Translations under genes and position numbers: made by a program
Notes under the pieces: model-generated
The model's input: the letters and a program-made list of their open reading frames with translations, nothing else
Databases searched by the model: none
Told to the model about the DNA's origin: nothing
In this document: positions 1 through 11,638 of the stretch, piece after piece
Layout of the letters: every line of letters starts with the position of its first letter
Position numbering within the stretch: position 1 is the stretch's first letter
Assembly: GCA_023678885.1 (NCBI GenBank)
Contig: CM042996.1
Coordinates: 6,196,602-6,260,601 of the forward strand
Source of the DNA: Pogostemon cablin
Lineage: Eukaryota; Streptophyta; Magnoliopsida; Lamiales; Lamiaceae
DNA: 64,000 nt
Reading direction: 5' to 3'

Positions 1-2559
1 GAATTACGGTATTCCTGTTCTGACTCGAGTTGCCCTATTTGTTTATTGAGAAATCGACGCATCGAGAAGGTTGAGATCGACTATTCCCTATTTAAGTTAA
101 GGCAGGGTCAACAAGGAATTCATTTCTATTGGAGCTTGATTTGGAGCTTAGAGCTTCGTATGCGGATCTGGGTCACCTTTTCGAGATAGAAGGTGTGTTC
201 TTGGTTTGACTCGCACTTTATTCAGGCGGATCAGCAGCCCTTTCTATTCCATAATAGCTGGATTCTCCCGAGTGAGAATTCAATTAAATAGCAAATCCAG
301 TAGCCCCTGAAACTGAAGTCGGGAATGAGCCCCAAAGAAATCTTGCTTTCTATGTCCAACGTGTGAACAACAAAACTCATACAGATTTACTTGGACCCAC
401 CCTTTATTCCTAAATGATCTGGTATAGGTATACCACGCGACTAAAGGCATGGGAAAGAGAAGCAATAACCGGGAAAGCAGCAGCTCTATTAATGATATGA
501 GCATGTACACCCTTGAAGAAAGGGTTGACTGGCCATGTAATGGAAGCTTACTGTGCCAACTACTATTCGACTTATTAAGAAGGAGAGCTATTGAGAAAAC
601 CTTCATGAGACATCCGATACATGTTTTTTTTAAAGTCAAGAGATAACCTATACTAATTAGAGTAAGAGCAAAGCTTCATTCGGAAAGCATACCAACAAGG
701 GAGGGGAATGGCTATGGAGCCGATGGGAATGACTATCAACCATATAACCATATAGTGGAGAATCGGCCAATGCCTACACCTGGGCAACGGCTCAGATGAA
801 GCGAGCCTATCTTGTTTAGTAAGGGAGGCAATCTAAAGCGATCTGCTCTTCTTCTTCCAACGGAACCCCCTGAGGGAAATCCTTTCTAAGTAAAATCAAC
901 AAAGCTACGTTTCGAGACCCAATCACTCACGAGGCACCCCAAAAAGCCTTAAACCGATGGATTTTTGAATATCTCTTTAACCATAGCTATGGATCGTCAC
1001 CCAGCCGGCCTAATCAAGAGCCTGTTAAATGTGAAAGTAAGGGGTCGTCTAGAAAGGCTTATGAAGGGGCAGGGTTCATTTCTTGTTCCAATACTGCCAC
1101 TTATTCATAGAAAGGAGTGCTTCCATCTTGACTTTTATCCGGGGTTCCTATTGGAATTCTGATCTGCCTTTATGTCATTGTTTATCTTGTTCTTTGTTCA
1201 AAGTGTGATTCTTTGTCAGCTATTAGCTCAGCAACTTGATCTACCTTAGCATCTTTTGTTGGTCAAATCTTAAATTTCTTTGCGTTTAAGCCGTTTTCTT
1301 TCCTTGAAATCTCTGACTTTGTGGCATTATCCAGCCTACCATTTTCACATTTACGTGCCCTGCCTTCTGCCATGAACTGGGCCTTAGACCCTTCCGCCGG
1401 TATGCAATTGGTATTGGTCTCTTATTTCTCTCTTCTACCCATGGAATTTTGAAAATCCCTACCTTCTCTGCAAGCTTGGTGACAACGAGGTTAGGACTTG
1501 CACCAGTACAAAAAGGATATCCTACCTATTACCATTGACCTTCCTAAGTGGATAAGAAAGGTGCTACTATTTTACCCCGACGGGGCCTACTGACTCATCT
1601 CCTAACACCAGTTCGTCTTCTCCAGACACTAGCTCATCTCGGTATGAGGTTTTGAAAAACCAAGATTAGATCGACTAAATAAATAAAATAGATCAAAAAA
1701 AGTGAAGAAGCGCCAAAGCCCCCACCTCATGCGCATGGATTTGGATTGAGATACGAATTTGCTTGAAGACATGGGTTTGGAACGGGAAAATATAGAAGTG
1801 GTATCATCAAGACCTAAAGACAACACAACTCTCGTGGCATACCAATAGATTCCTCTGATCTCCGCCCGATATGTTGATTGGGCACATCAACATGATCGAG
1901 AATGTGATTCCCTGCAGCTATACCTAACGAATACGAATAGAGACCTTTCCTTACGATCAATAGCCCGAGTTGCGCCAAAATATTTTCTTTGGATATTTCT
2001 GAGTGCGGAGGTGATGGTTTCCATGTTGGTTTCTTGCCTAGGAAAAGTTTCTTATCTAGTCGTTTTCTAGCTAGTTGTTCGTGTAAATCTGTCTTCTCTT
2101 TGTCTGCCATCAGCTCTGCTGAAGCTAAACATCTCACTGGATCAATCTATGAAAGGAAAGGTGAGCCTGACTATGAAAGAGGCGGAATCCCATCTAAAGC
2201 TACAAAGCCAGTTGCTAAATAAAGTCTTTTAGGTTGCCACCCCTTCTCTCGAGGACTTGACGGCTTCTTCTACCACGTTACCTTGGATACCAGCTTAGGT
2301 CGACGCAGTCACCTTGCCCTCACTACACAAATCTATCTTTTCATTTCTTCAATGAAGCTTCTTCTCTTAAGAAAAAACTTGAATTTGCAATCCAAACGGA
2401 TTGAGAAATGCAAGATATGGAGTGCCTTGACGTATCCAAAAGTCATGGAATTTCTTCTGTTAGAGATCGACTAATAGAAAAGAAAGAAAGATAAATTAGC
2501 GCACTAATAGCAGACTATAATCGTAGAGTGGCACCACTCCTCAAATGAGGAAGTGAACT
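1..2559. other. No recognisable gene
   Basis: I see no known mitochondrial, plastid or nuclear gene here on either strand. Frame 1 is open from the window edge to a stop at about 189 (62 codons). It could be the tail of a frame starting outside the window, but I recognise nothing in it. Other open stretches are under 110 codons, overlap each other on both strands and have no family resemblance I can name. Confidence 0.5.
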
Positions 2560-3354
2560 GAAACAACAATAGAACTAGTAGAAATAGCGTCTTGGAGATA
2601 TGAGAAAGCGCCGGCTCAGCTACAGGCTCCGGTTGGGAATGCTGATGGGAACCCATACGATTGTCTAGATTCCTGGTCTCCAGAAGTTGCTACAGAAGGT
2701 GCTGCTCAACCAAATGATCAATATGATCCCCTATTTACAAGGCGGGAAGATGCAGGTTCTAATTTTGATTACGACAGTCCAGCCTTACATACGGCGAATG
2801 ATGGTCCAACTTACCACTACAATCATTCTCTTCAAGATAACGATCAGCGAATAGAGCAACTAGTGGGTCCGTATCAAAGTCAAGTCGAATTTTGATAAAT
2901 ACAAATCTCTAGGCTCGTCAGCGGCGATAGAGTCGCACTGGTAAAAGAGATAGAGGCCCTGAAGGAGGAATTCAATCGGGTAATCAAACCATACATCGAA
3001 CTGGAGGAAAGGCCGCATAAGCGAAAGAGAGAATTGCTTGAAGAATAAGAAGGGGTGCCATATGATCAATGGGAAGGTGGCGAAGTGAATTACACTGTGG
3101 AGGAGTGGAGAGAGATGGTCCAAAAGCGAGAAGAGGCCCAACAGGGTTATGCGTATGAGGACAAAGTGTATGTAGAACGAATATTACAGGACGAGTGGAG
3201 GAAAGATGAGGAAAGGAATTCCACTTGGGAGGAGATTATGCTGGCAAAAAGGCGGGAAGAAAAAGATAGGGCGGTTGTGCCTATCCGACTCCGAAGCAGC
3301 TGTGGTATCGGCGGATGGACCAGATCAAAGACTTGTTCGGGAAGACCTTTTTAA
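2560..3354 (+). pseudogene. Decayed 265-codon reading frame, unknown protein
   Basis: One reading frame runs from just after a TGA at 2557 to a TAA at 3352, broken only by a TGA and TAA side by side at 2893 and 2896 and a TAA at 3046. It has no ATG at its 5' end, so the true start is lost or lies upstream in another frame. The first 111 codons are rich in Asp, Asn, Tyr, Gln and Pro. The last 140 are rich in Glu, Lys, Arg and Trp and look like a charged, probably helical or coiled-coil segment (for example EEWREMVQKREEAQ near 3103). Nothing is predicted to cross a membrane. I cannot assign a family. A bias this consistent over 265 codons with so few stops suggests a former gene more than chance, but this is an inference. 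Confidence 0.45.
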
Positions 3355-5224
3355 CTAAAAGAAGTGCGCTTTGGGGCCGCACCCATTGAAAGTGAAAGGA
3401 AGATTTCCAACTGATAGCTGACTTTCTGGGATCGCTCCATCCGAACTATGCCGGGTTCAAGGCCAATAAAAGGAATGGTTACAAAGGACGGGGTGAAAAA
3501 AGATGCTAAGCTTGCCCTATAGCATATGTCTGCATACGCCCTCACTTTGCGGGGATTAGCTAAGTAGGAATTTCGCCTGCGCAAGTTTGTTTTCAAATAA
3601 GTGGTCAAAAGGGCACGTTTCACGACCCTCTCGTGGTCTCTATCGTCGGGGGGGCCTTGAAAGGGCGTTCAATCACTTCGCTTTCTTTTGGCCGTTGGTT
3701 TTGAGGTAGTTACAGTCTAGCTCGGGTGATCGAATGACGCTTCCTACTGGTTCAACGTTAGAATAAGTGCTCCTTCACTGCATTCCATCTATTAATGGGA
3801 GACATCCACGGATAACTTTTTCTATTTGGCTTGCGTTGCAATCAACAATTTATTTATTTTTACGTATCCAAACTCTGCTTATTTTGATGAAATAGCCTGG
3901 AATACCTCTTTTCAAGAGCAACTTAGAAAGGAATAACATAATTAAAGACTTTTAACTAAAAGGTGTTTTTGAGTGGCTAAAACCCGTATTTTGAGCTCAT
4001 CGATCAGATTTAGTTGTGAACCTAGTCTTATGCTTAACACATGCAAGTTGAAGTTGAAACCATTTCTCTTGCTCTAAAAAAGCAGTACTTCGACAGTAGG
4101 TGGGAAGTCAGATCCCGAAGATACGAGTTGCTTCGGAGCTACTTTTCCACAGTTTGTTTGGATCGGCGGGAGTGGTATACCGAATTCAGTCCTTGCAAAT
4201 CAAAGGGAATCACTAATGAGGGAGTTGAAACTCGTGATTATTCTATATAAGAGATTACAGTCTCGGGAAATCGTAGGTCAAAAGAAAAGACAGGCCGAAA
4301 GATACACCCTTTAACAGACATTTCACGCAGCTATAAAAGAAGACTTTATTAGAAGTCCTAAGAAGCGGATCTCTTTGCACTACTACAAGGGCTAATCGGT
4401 AGGTACCTTCTTCCATAGACTAAGCTTCACTTGACCCATGCCTTATCGTACCGTGCATTAGCATCCTTAGCAGCCTTCGTTAGCTCCTCGGTGCTCAGCA
4501 ACAGAGGAAAAAGATAGACATTTCGTAGTCCCTTTCAGTTGATGGAAATTCTTTCTTTTGCCTTGACTCATCTGATTTGCACTCGGGCATAGATCTATTT
4601 TTGTATTAATACAAATGCGCACTATCAGGAGCATCTTCGCCTAGCTATTAGGAAGTAGGGTCCTATAAAGCCGGATATACCCATCTTAGTAACAAAGGTA
4701 AGTATCTCTTAAAATATTCACTATTTCCCTAGAGGTTCTGTCTTCCTAAGTAGCTTTCCTGTAGGGTTGGCCTAGGGATCCGATTTTTGGATGGACGGCC
4801 TACCTTATAGCTTAAGGAGACAACACCAATTGGACAAAACAAGACATGGGTTGACATCCACGAGTCAATGAAAGTAAACAACATGGTTAACCACTCGGGG
4901 ATCTATTTTGTTCCTCAGTGACTCAGAAATGCACCATCTCAACACTCAACTTGGATGAGCTGACCCTTCTCAAACAATACTGGGATTTCTGCTTTTGCTC
5001 TTGCATTCAATAATGGGAAGAACTTCTTTGTTTATTCTCTTCGGGGAGAGAGCCATTATTGGGCATATAGAAAGACGTACTCTTCTGTGCACCGACTACA
5101 AGTATGAGCTCTTTTCTTAACAGCTTTTCTTCGCCGATGAATCGATTACATTATGTAGCGATTAACTCGTTGGTTCAGAAGATGGATTGTAGCGATTAAC
5201 AGCTTTTCTTCCCTGTATTTTCAG
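3355..5224. other. No recognisable gene
   Basis: Apart from a short piece resembling the 5' end of the small-subunit rRNA (4018-4052, listed separately), I see nothing I can assign. Part of 3880-4050 weakly resembles 9640-9800 and 56700-56860 inside repeat B. All three share an 'aaacccgtatttt' block followed by an rRNA-like 'cttaacacat'. Confidence 0.4.
4018..4052 (+). rRNA. Scrap resembling the rrn18 5' end
   Basis: The stretch contains 'tatgcttaacacatgcaagt', which closely matches the conserved first helix region of plant mitochondrial 18S rRNA, preceded by 'gaacctagtct', similar to the usual 'gaacgctagct'. The match stops after about 35 bases and the rest of the gene is absent. Related scraps lie at 9784-9805, 50902-50938 and 56842-56863. 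It is a non-functional fragment if the match is real; a match this short could be chance. Confidence 0.45.
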
Positions 5225-5942
5225 GGTGGAGTCATCATTTAGTGTCGAAAATGAAGTATCATTTTATAATACCTACAAACGATGAGTGGAATGATCCGCT
5301 TGATGAAGGTGCTTTTAATCTGCAAACCCATCTCTTGTATTGTTTGATCCATGGAAACGGGTTCGGCCACCTGATTTGCATTAATGGGATTGAAGGGGGT
5401 TGTAAGTACATCTATGGTAGAGAAATAATGGATCTCTAGGATCGAATCTGCACCACTCTTGGTGTGAGATAACTATATATGTTTAACTGTGCCCTTTTTT
5501 GTGTGCTTGAAATCCTTTGGTGATTGATATCTGTAACTTAGTAATGAATACTCAACTGGTAGATAAAGAATGCATTCATTTGTTCATTTTTCAGGCAAAT
5601 TAGAGTTGACGATTTGTCAAAGAAGCATATGATGGATATGCGGTTGCTCTATGGAGTTGCTTATGGCCACTCCTGGTTTGGTAAGTGGGGATATCGCTTC
5701 TGCCATGGGAGCTTCGGTGTGAAAGAGCATAACTATGAAAGGGCAATGGATATTCTTAGCTTCCTTGAGCTTGATCAAGTAATTGATGATTTACGACGTG
5801 CTAATGCAAGCTCGGATATCAAGTAGATGATCAATCATTACAGAGATATGAACGATACTAACTTACATACAATCAGGGACTTGTTCAAATTTATGCTGAC
5901 TCTAAGATACACAGCTCCATCTGGTAGATGCTCTACCATGTC
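5225..5942 (+). pseudogene. Nuclear-type PHD-finger protein fragment (MS1/MMD1 family), with introns
   Basis: Two coding blocks, about 5225-5463 and 5595-5942, read as part of a plant PHD-finger protein of the MALE STERILITY 1 / MALE MEIOCYTE DEATH 1 (At1g33420-like) family, nuclear genes that act in anther development. The recognisable part is the conserved region before the PHD finger: HGNGFGHLICINGIEGG (about 5350-5400), then LLYGVAYGHSWFGKWGYRFC (5644-5703) and TIRDLFKFMLTL (about 5869-5904). The blocks are separated by about 130 bases starting near a 'gtgaga' donor-like site at 5464 and ending in 'tttttcag' at 5594. A second acceptor-like 'tattttcag' ends at 5224. In-frame TAG codons at 5437 and 5824 sit where Trp and Gln are expected. 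Retained spliceosomal introns mean it came from nuclear DNA, not from an mRNA. The PHD finger itself is not seen. Confidence 0.7.
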
Positions 5943-7174
5943 CTGGACTATGAAGAAATACTTTCATTCTCCTGTCCGCCTTAGTCGATCCAGTCTTTCG
6001 ACTATATGAAATTACTAAGATCAAGGATCTAAAGGTTCACCAACATGTGTCTTCGAGCTTCCTAACGCTGACAGGTGAGGTGTGGATGTGGCATGTAGAT
6101 CGATATCTACTGGATCAATGGTTCTCGACATCCATGCATAGAGTACTACTGTTGAAGTTAGGAGGCTCCCCGGTTGAAGGAACACTGGCGAGAGAGCAAG
6201 TGTCATTGTCATGTAGTACGTCCTCGTATGGTGTGATTGAGCTCGACACCACATAAACAAAAGCACTCTAGCAAAGGAAAAGTCAAGGAAAGAGAGTATT
6301 TAAAGCAAATGTTTCAGCCTAAACTAATAAGCTGTGCTTGGAGCTTCTGAAATAGTCAAAGAATACGGTAGGCGAAATACGCCAAGTGGAGTTCTACTGA
6401 ATACAATGACTCTGACCAAACGGAGCTCTGATAGTTACGCGAGGCCGTCACTCGGATGTGATGATGTGCGCGAAAGCCAGTCAAATTCAAGTCAACCGAG
6501 GAATCTTAGTCAGTCTTGGTCACCTAAAAAAGTATGAAGAGATAGTTGCTAGTTGAATTGAGGGACATCTACTTAAGAGAAAGTAATACACTAAGTCTCA
6601 CCGTTTGAGGATTTATTGGAGGATCTAGGGCATTAGCCCGAAGCCATAGAGAGAGAGTCAAAAGACTATAGCACTGCGAGAAGATGGGGACATATTCAGT
6701 TGATTCGATTGAGATCGCTTTTAGGGTATGGTGGGCATTGAAGATCTAAGTGTGCCTCTGTTACTCTCTTTCCGCTTACTTTTTGATATCGGAAGAGTTC
6801 CACATCTTCTAATACGCATACAGGTTAGGGTCATCCATTCGTAGGTACTGATCCATCGCTTCGGAGGTTTGAAACAGCTTTTTACGGGCGAAAGCCTATG
6901 AATTTAGCATTAATATCTTCCATAATAAAAGTGATAGAATAGAGAAAGCACTTTGAATACCTCAAGTGACCTATCACCCTAAAGACTGGGATATCATTTA
7001 ATATGTAATGGAAATAATCATCCACTCCCGATAGTTCCCACAGATGCCCGAAAAGAGCCCTCCTATGTCCGAGGGGGCGCTCTGGGCAGTCGATGTGATA
7101 CTGACTATCGGATTCGGATGAAGTGGATAAATCGATGTTACTAAAGCACTTGCCTTTGCCCTTGCTCTATTAAT
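5943..7174. other. No recognisable gene
   Basis: Overlapping open stretches on both strands at 6021-6266 have no recognisable product. The end of the region (7147-7174) is shared with 25125-25152 and so belongs to the left flank of repeat A. Confidence 0.4.
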
Positions 7175-7676
7175 AAGCCCCAAGGCTAGCGAAGGAAAAG
7201 AAAGTTACATTAGGGCAACAACCTATGTATGAACGAATGTAGATATAATACCCGAAAGGGAGGGCACCTTTCTTTTCTTTGCAAAGATCGGTTGAGAAGC
7301 CAAGTAGAAGAGTCTACTTTGATAGCTGTAGCGGTTAAAAGGTCTGCCTGCTGCTTCTGTTGGTCTTGTTGGAGCGGTGGCCTTTGCCCCTGACTCTGAG
7401 TGAGCGACTTAGTTTATTAGTAGGAACTAGGCAATCTGTATTCAAGCGGTTGGCACAGAGGGAGGTAAAGAAGTAGTGGAAATATTAAAGTGGATACAAC
7501 CCGATCTTGGACTGTTTACTATGTGCGTTGGGTGCTCGATCTAGCAATCTTGGATAATTCTTTTGATGAATTATCACTAAACTAAAAAAGAAAGAAGAGA
7601 AAGAACTGGGAGTTCGCACTTACATAATGGATTGCTTGCTTACCAAGTCATCCTGGCAAGCTCCTCCTATTTGATT

Positions 7677-7826
7677 ATTATTCTTGACTTGACTTATTAT
7701 TATAAAAAAACTCACTATCCAAATGAAAGACGATCTATTATCTACCCAAGAAGATAGAGAGTCCCAAATACAAGAAAAGGTCACAAATAGAGTTGAACCA
7801 AGTAACATTGCAAAGCCATAATGATA
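7677..7826 (-). pseudogene. nad5: nad5 exon e, copy 1 (detached, frameshifted end)
   Basis: This is the last exon of NADH dehydrogenase subunit 5, the proton-pumping membrane subunit of complex I. The product YHYGFAMLLGSTLFVTFSC then WDSLSSWVDNR is the conserved C-terminal membrane helix and tail. The exon begins at TATCATTATG, directly after the domain VI region of intron 4. Near the end a run of T is one base short of what the normal tail needs, so the frame shifts, runs through the expected stop and continues to 7620. Exon d is not next to it, so it could be expressed only by trans-splicing; I infer a pseudogene. The WDS tryptophan is still intact here, unlike copy 2. Confidence 0.8.
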
Positions 7827-7852
7827 GTAGGGTCGAGATATCCCCGCCCTTC

Positions 7853-7886
7853 GAACCAAACATGAAGGTCTTCCCTCATTCGGCTC
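7853..7886 (-). ncRNA. Group II intron domain V (nad5 intron 4, copy 1)
   Basis: The 34 bases read on the minus strand start GAGCCGAATG and end ATGTTTGGTTC, the hairpin shape of a group II intron domain V, with the catalytic AGC triad preserved. It ends 26 bases before nad5 exon e, as expected for the last intron of nad5. Only the 3' part of the intron is present in this copy. Confidence 0.75.
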
Positions 7887-9783
7887 TCTGTAGTGGTATC
7901 TCCACTCACTGCTTCTCCTAATATCCTCCCTTTATCACATCATGGGGGTTTACAGGAGATCCCAGAGGCTCGCTTGAAAAGGCTGCTATACTATACCTTT
8001 TTACTATAGTCTACTCTAGTAGTCACTAGATTCACTATAGTAGTCCGTCTGGCTGCTCTTGTCGAAATCATTACTCTTCATTCTCCCGTGCTCTACCAAT
8101 TATGCTCCCTAGACCATTACTATGTAGTTAGTTAGGGACAATCAATCCGTAGTGACGGGAATGAATAGGGATCCCAATCAATAGTTAAGAATATAGTTTT
8201 CTCCCTTTCCCTCACTCAATAAATCTATCTGGTCTGATACGGTAGTGTACAATACGAGACGATGGAATGCAATGGGATAGATGGTAGAGGGCTGCCTACG
8301 CCCAAAAGCGATGATTCACTTATCCTCTTTTCCATAGGGACCTCATGGAATACAACTAAAATGACTCCCATTAGATAACCGCCCATTTCTCTTTTTTTAT
8401 AGCCTTGTTGATGGATGAAAGAAGGGAAGTTACAGAATGGAGCAGTAAAGGCTCGCGAAATAGACAGCAAGCAGAAAGGGGCTACGATATTTCTTAATGG
8501 GAAGTATCTTTCACGGCCGATCAGTGGTATTGTTCAGGGCAGACTTTAGGATAGTCTTTGTTAGATAGGTTTAAGGGATAAATATAGGACTCAGAGTGCA
8601 AGTTACTACAATAGCTGATTCAATGAGCAAGCTGGGACAGTGGGTATTTTTCAGCCCTGCCTTAATCATCACATTCCATTCTTGTTGACCTGGAGTGACT
8701 GCTTTAGCGGAGGCTTCTTGACTTACTGATTCATTTTTTTGTTCGAGATCGGACTTCTTCATCTGTTAGACCTATTTCTTTGGGCCGAGCGCCGTCAGCT
8801 CTGTCTTTCTCTTTTTATACATCTGTTTGAGGTCCTTGCAAAGGTGGATTCTTCCACTTTAGTATTTGACCTCTGGCGGATCAACAAAACAAGGTCTTAC
8901 AGATAGATCGATTGGGCGAGGAAATTCTCTAGGTTGATACATCGGTATGTGATGTGACAAGTCTCCTCCAAGAGTCAGCAGTGAGTCAACAGTGCACAGG
9001 GGCATTTATGTTATTGTATGGGTTTTTGCCTATAATGACAACTATTTAGCACAACCTTCCAAGCTTTCCATCCTATTCTCGGGCGCTTGCATTATTTATA
9101 TATGTTTGAAGAAGCGGGACGAAATTGGAATTATGGTTGTGCTGTATGGTTTAGTTTTGAATTAGTATTCATTTGTTAGCTCTTTTGGGCTTTCTTTTAT
9201 TCCAGCACAACCTACCCAGAAGAAAGCAAACCCTAGTGCCCCTCTTTTATAGCTTCCTTTTTTATATATTAGGATATTTTCCAGGGAATCATTCTTTCTT
9301 CGAGCGCATTCACTTGGTCCACTTTTTTTCTTCGTGCTGGGGTTGGAGTCTTTGCGCATGGTAGTGGCGAGGGCGAAGTCCTTTTTCAAAGGACTAAGAG
9401 CTTCCTTCCCGCCTTAACCTAGTTAAAGTAAAGGTACGAATTAGGTAGCGAAGAAGAGACGGAGGAGCTTCCTTCCCTATTGATGGCTCATGAATATTAG
9501 TCCCACGTTTAGGAGAAGAACTGAGATAGGCTGCTTTAGCTCTGTCCCTATTCTAGGAAAGAGTGTACCGAATCTGCCTCCAACTATTAGTCTAGTGCAA
9601 ACACGATTTAAACGTACTTTTCAAGTTAGAAAACCCTGGGGTTTTTGATGAAATATCTCTATGACCGCTCATTTGGAGGTTAGCTTTTCAACTATTATCG
9701 TACACTAAGCATTTTTGATAATCGACCTTTAAACTATGCCAAAAACCCGTATTTTTAGCTCATCTTGAAGGTTCATCATCAAC

Positions 9784-9805
9784 TCTAACTATATTCTTAA
9801 CACAT
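9784..9805 (+). rRNA. Short rrn18-like motif in repeat B1
   Basis: The string 'ctaactatattcttaacaca' resembles 'ctagctatatgcttaacaca' at the start of plant mitochondrial 18S rRNA. Copy 2 of the repeat keeps the closer form. The match is too short to be more than suggestive. Confidence 0.3.
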
Positions 9806-11272
9806 CATAATCATAATTATTCGACTCCTACGGATTCCCTCATGGCTGATTGATAGCGCCTATCCGAGCAAATGTCTCCAGCTCTTTCAGAGGAGAAATT
9901 CCATAAGAAGAAGGGGAGAAATCTATGTCTCTTTTGCAGCACCTCTCGGACTCTGTTCTCTTGCCATTGCCTCTGAGGCCCTTTAGCGGGGTCCTTACAT
10001 GGGAACCGAATACGGATAGCTCGCATCAATAATAGAAGTGCTCACACCCAACCATTTTTCCCAACTAGAGTTTCCCACAGAGCTTCTGGATTGCAGGGGT
10101 TATGATGAATCATATGTACAGTGTAATTCCGCCAACAATTCCAGTTTGAGTTCTTTCCTTTCTTAAATCGGGGTGTTGTGGATTGAATCAACCTTCTAAA
10201 GTTGGATATACCGATCTTAAGGATATGCCATCTGAAGATTTCTAAGGATTGGTTAAACAACTAGTTACATATCCAACGATATCCCAACCTCATGGGTAAT
10301 TCATCAACAGCAAGGTGAATGACATGCTTTCGACCTTCGGAATGACTTCCAAGTTAGCATATCGACGCCTACCTATTTCAAGTTCTTTATGAGTCCTCGA
10401 CCTATCGTCAAGCAGAGGTCGGATCTGAGGTAGATGGAAAACTGGTAGTGGATGTAAGGGAGGAGGGAGACAATGAGATTCACAACTCTTAGCTTGATAA
10501 AAGGTGCGAGCTAGCGGACTGGTACTTTCTATGATCCGCTTATTTCCAAGTTTTAAGTCATACATGTATATAAAGTAATCTGCTGCCTTAGAAGACACCG
10601 AGGCATTAATTCTCTATTGACACCCAACACATTTTCTATATCTTGCTTTTCATCCGGTGAATTGATCCATTTTCAATGGACGCTAACGAGGTCAAATCTA
10701 ATGACAAGCCAAAAAGATGGGGTTTTTTAATTTCAATCGATTTAAAGATGTCATTTATTAGGGAAAAATGTATCACAATGAAACGAAGTTTTGTCAACAA
10801 ACTAAGTCAATTCGTAGATCGGACTTGAGACAGAGAGATACGAATTCAGCCCTACAACTTCAGTTTTTTCGAATACCAACCATAGCATTCATTCTTGATT
10901 GACTCCCGCACCTATTAATTTAGCACCTTCTAACATCTCTCTTTTCTTCTTCTCGTCATGCTTTTCACATTCCTTCTGGCCGGTCAGTTTGAACTTCAAA
11001 ATTGGAGTAAGTACTTTAAGATCTTTTCGTGCACTCAGAGTCTTCCCTTCTCTCTTCTTCCACAGTGCACCTTTCTATTCGTAAGTTTCAATTGCTAGAC
11101 CAGCTCTGACTGACTCTGTACTACAGTATTCTAACGTCTTTTCTTAGCTGATAGACAGAAAGATTATATCCCCAAATCAACCATTTTTTTCTTTATTGAA
11201 CCCCAACTTCAATGGCATTTTTGGGGAGTAGCCCACTTCCCATTAGTCAAGAGGGAAATTCCTCACACATAA

Positions 11273-11504
11273 TTAAGGGAGCCATTGAAAGGTGACTAAA
11301 ACACCAGAAATGATGACTACCCGAGCTAATGATAGAGGCAAGAACACTTTCCGACCAAGTCCCATTAATTGTTCATAACGATATCATGGAAATGCTGCAC
11401 GGACCCATATATATAGGAACAAAAAGAGAATCACCTTAATACTAAACCAGATAAAGCCGGGGATCTTCTTGGAAATGGGAAGATCTAGGATAGGCGGCCA
11501 ATAT
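11273..11504 (-). pseudogene. nad1: nad1 exon e, copy 1 (nonsense mutation)
   Basis: This is the last exon of NADH dehydrogenase subunit 1, a membrane subunit of complex I near the quinone site. The product reads PILDLPISKKIPGFIWFSIK then FLYIWVRAAFP, followed by a TGA at 11384-11386 where Arg (CGA) is expected, then continues as YRYEQLMGLG and ends SGVLVTFQWLP with TAA at 11273-11275. A later Trp codon (TGG) has become CGG. C-to-U editing cannot repair the TGA. The exon sits just downstream of a domain V hairpin (11604-11638) that is also altered. The copy at 58293 is open. Confidence 0.85.
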
Positions 11505-11603
11505 CCTGGAGAGAGCGATGTGCATGGAACAGGTGAGTAGGGATGCAGCTCCGTGGACCTCTCATCGGGCCTGATAGGTGTTGGTATCACACCCTTCTCA
11601 AAG

Positions 11604-11638
11604 AAATCATACGTGACACTCTCGCGTCATACGACTCC
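11604..11638 (-). ncRNA. Group II intron domain V (nad1 intron 4, copy 1, mutated triad)
   Basis: The minus strand reads GAGTCGTATG at the 5' side and CACGTATGATTTC at the 3' side. The normal start is GAGCCG, so the catalytic AGC triad has become AGT, and the 3' arm has lost a G opposite. The copy at 58623 keeps AGC. The host intron normally carries the maturase gene matR in domain IV; I find no matR upstream in this repeat. Confidence 0.7.

Larger units (their letters stand above)
7175..8474. repeat. Repeat A, copy 1 (about 1.3 kb, direct)
   Basis: The segment matches 25261-26561 in the same orientation with scattered substitutions and small indels; by eye a little over nine bases in ten agree. 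It holds nad5 exon e, the domain V of nad5 intron 4 and about 590 bases of the intron 3' part, all on the minus strand. Exon d and the 5' part of the intron, present beside copy 2, are missing here. The right end lies only 58 bases from the start of repeat B copy 1. Confidence 0.9.

Noticed and set aside
49..189. Open frame at the window start
   Set aside because: Sixty-two codons without a start or a family resemblance; it cannot be told from chance.
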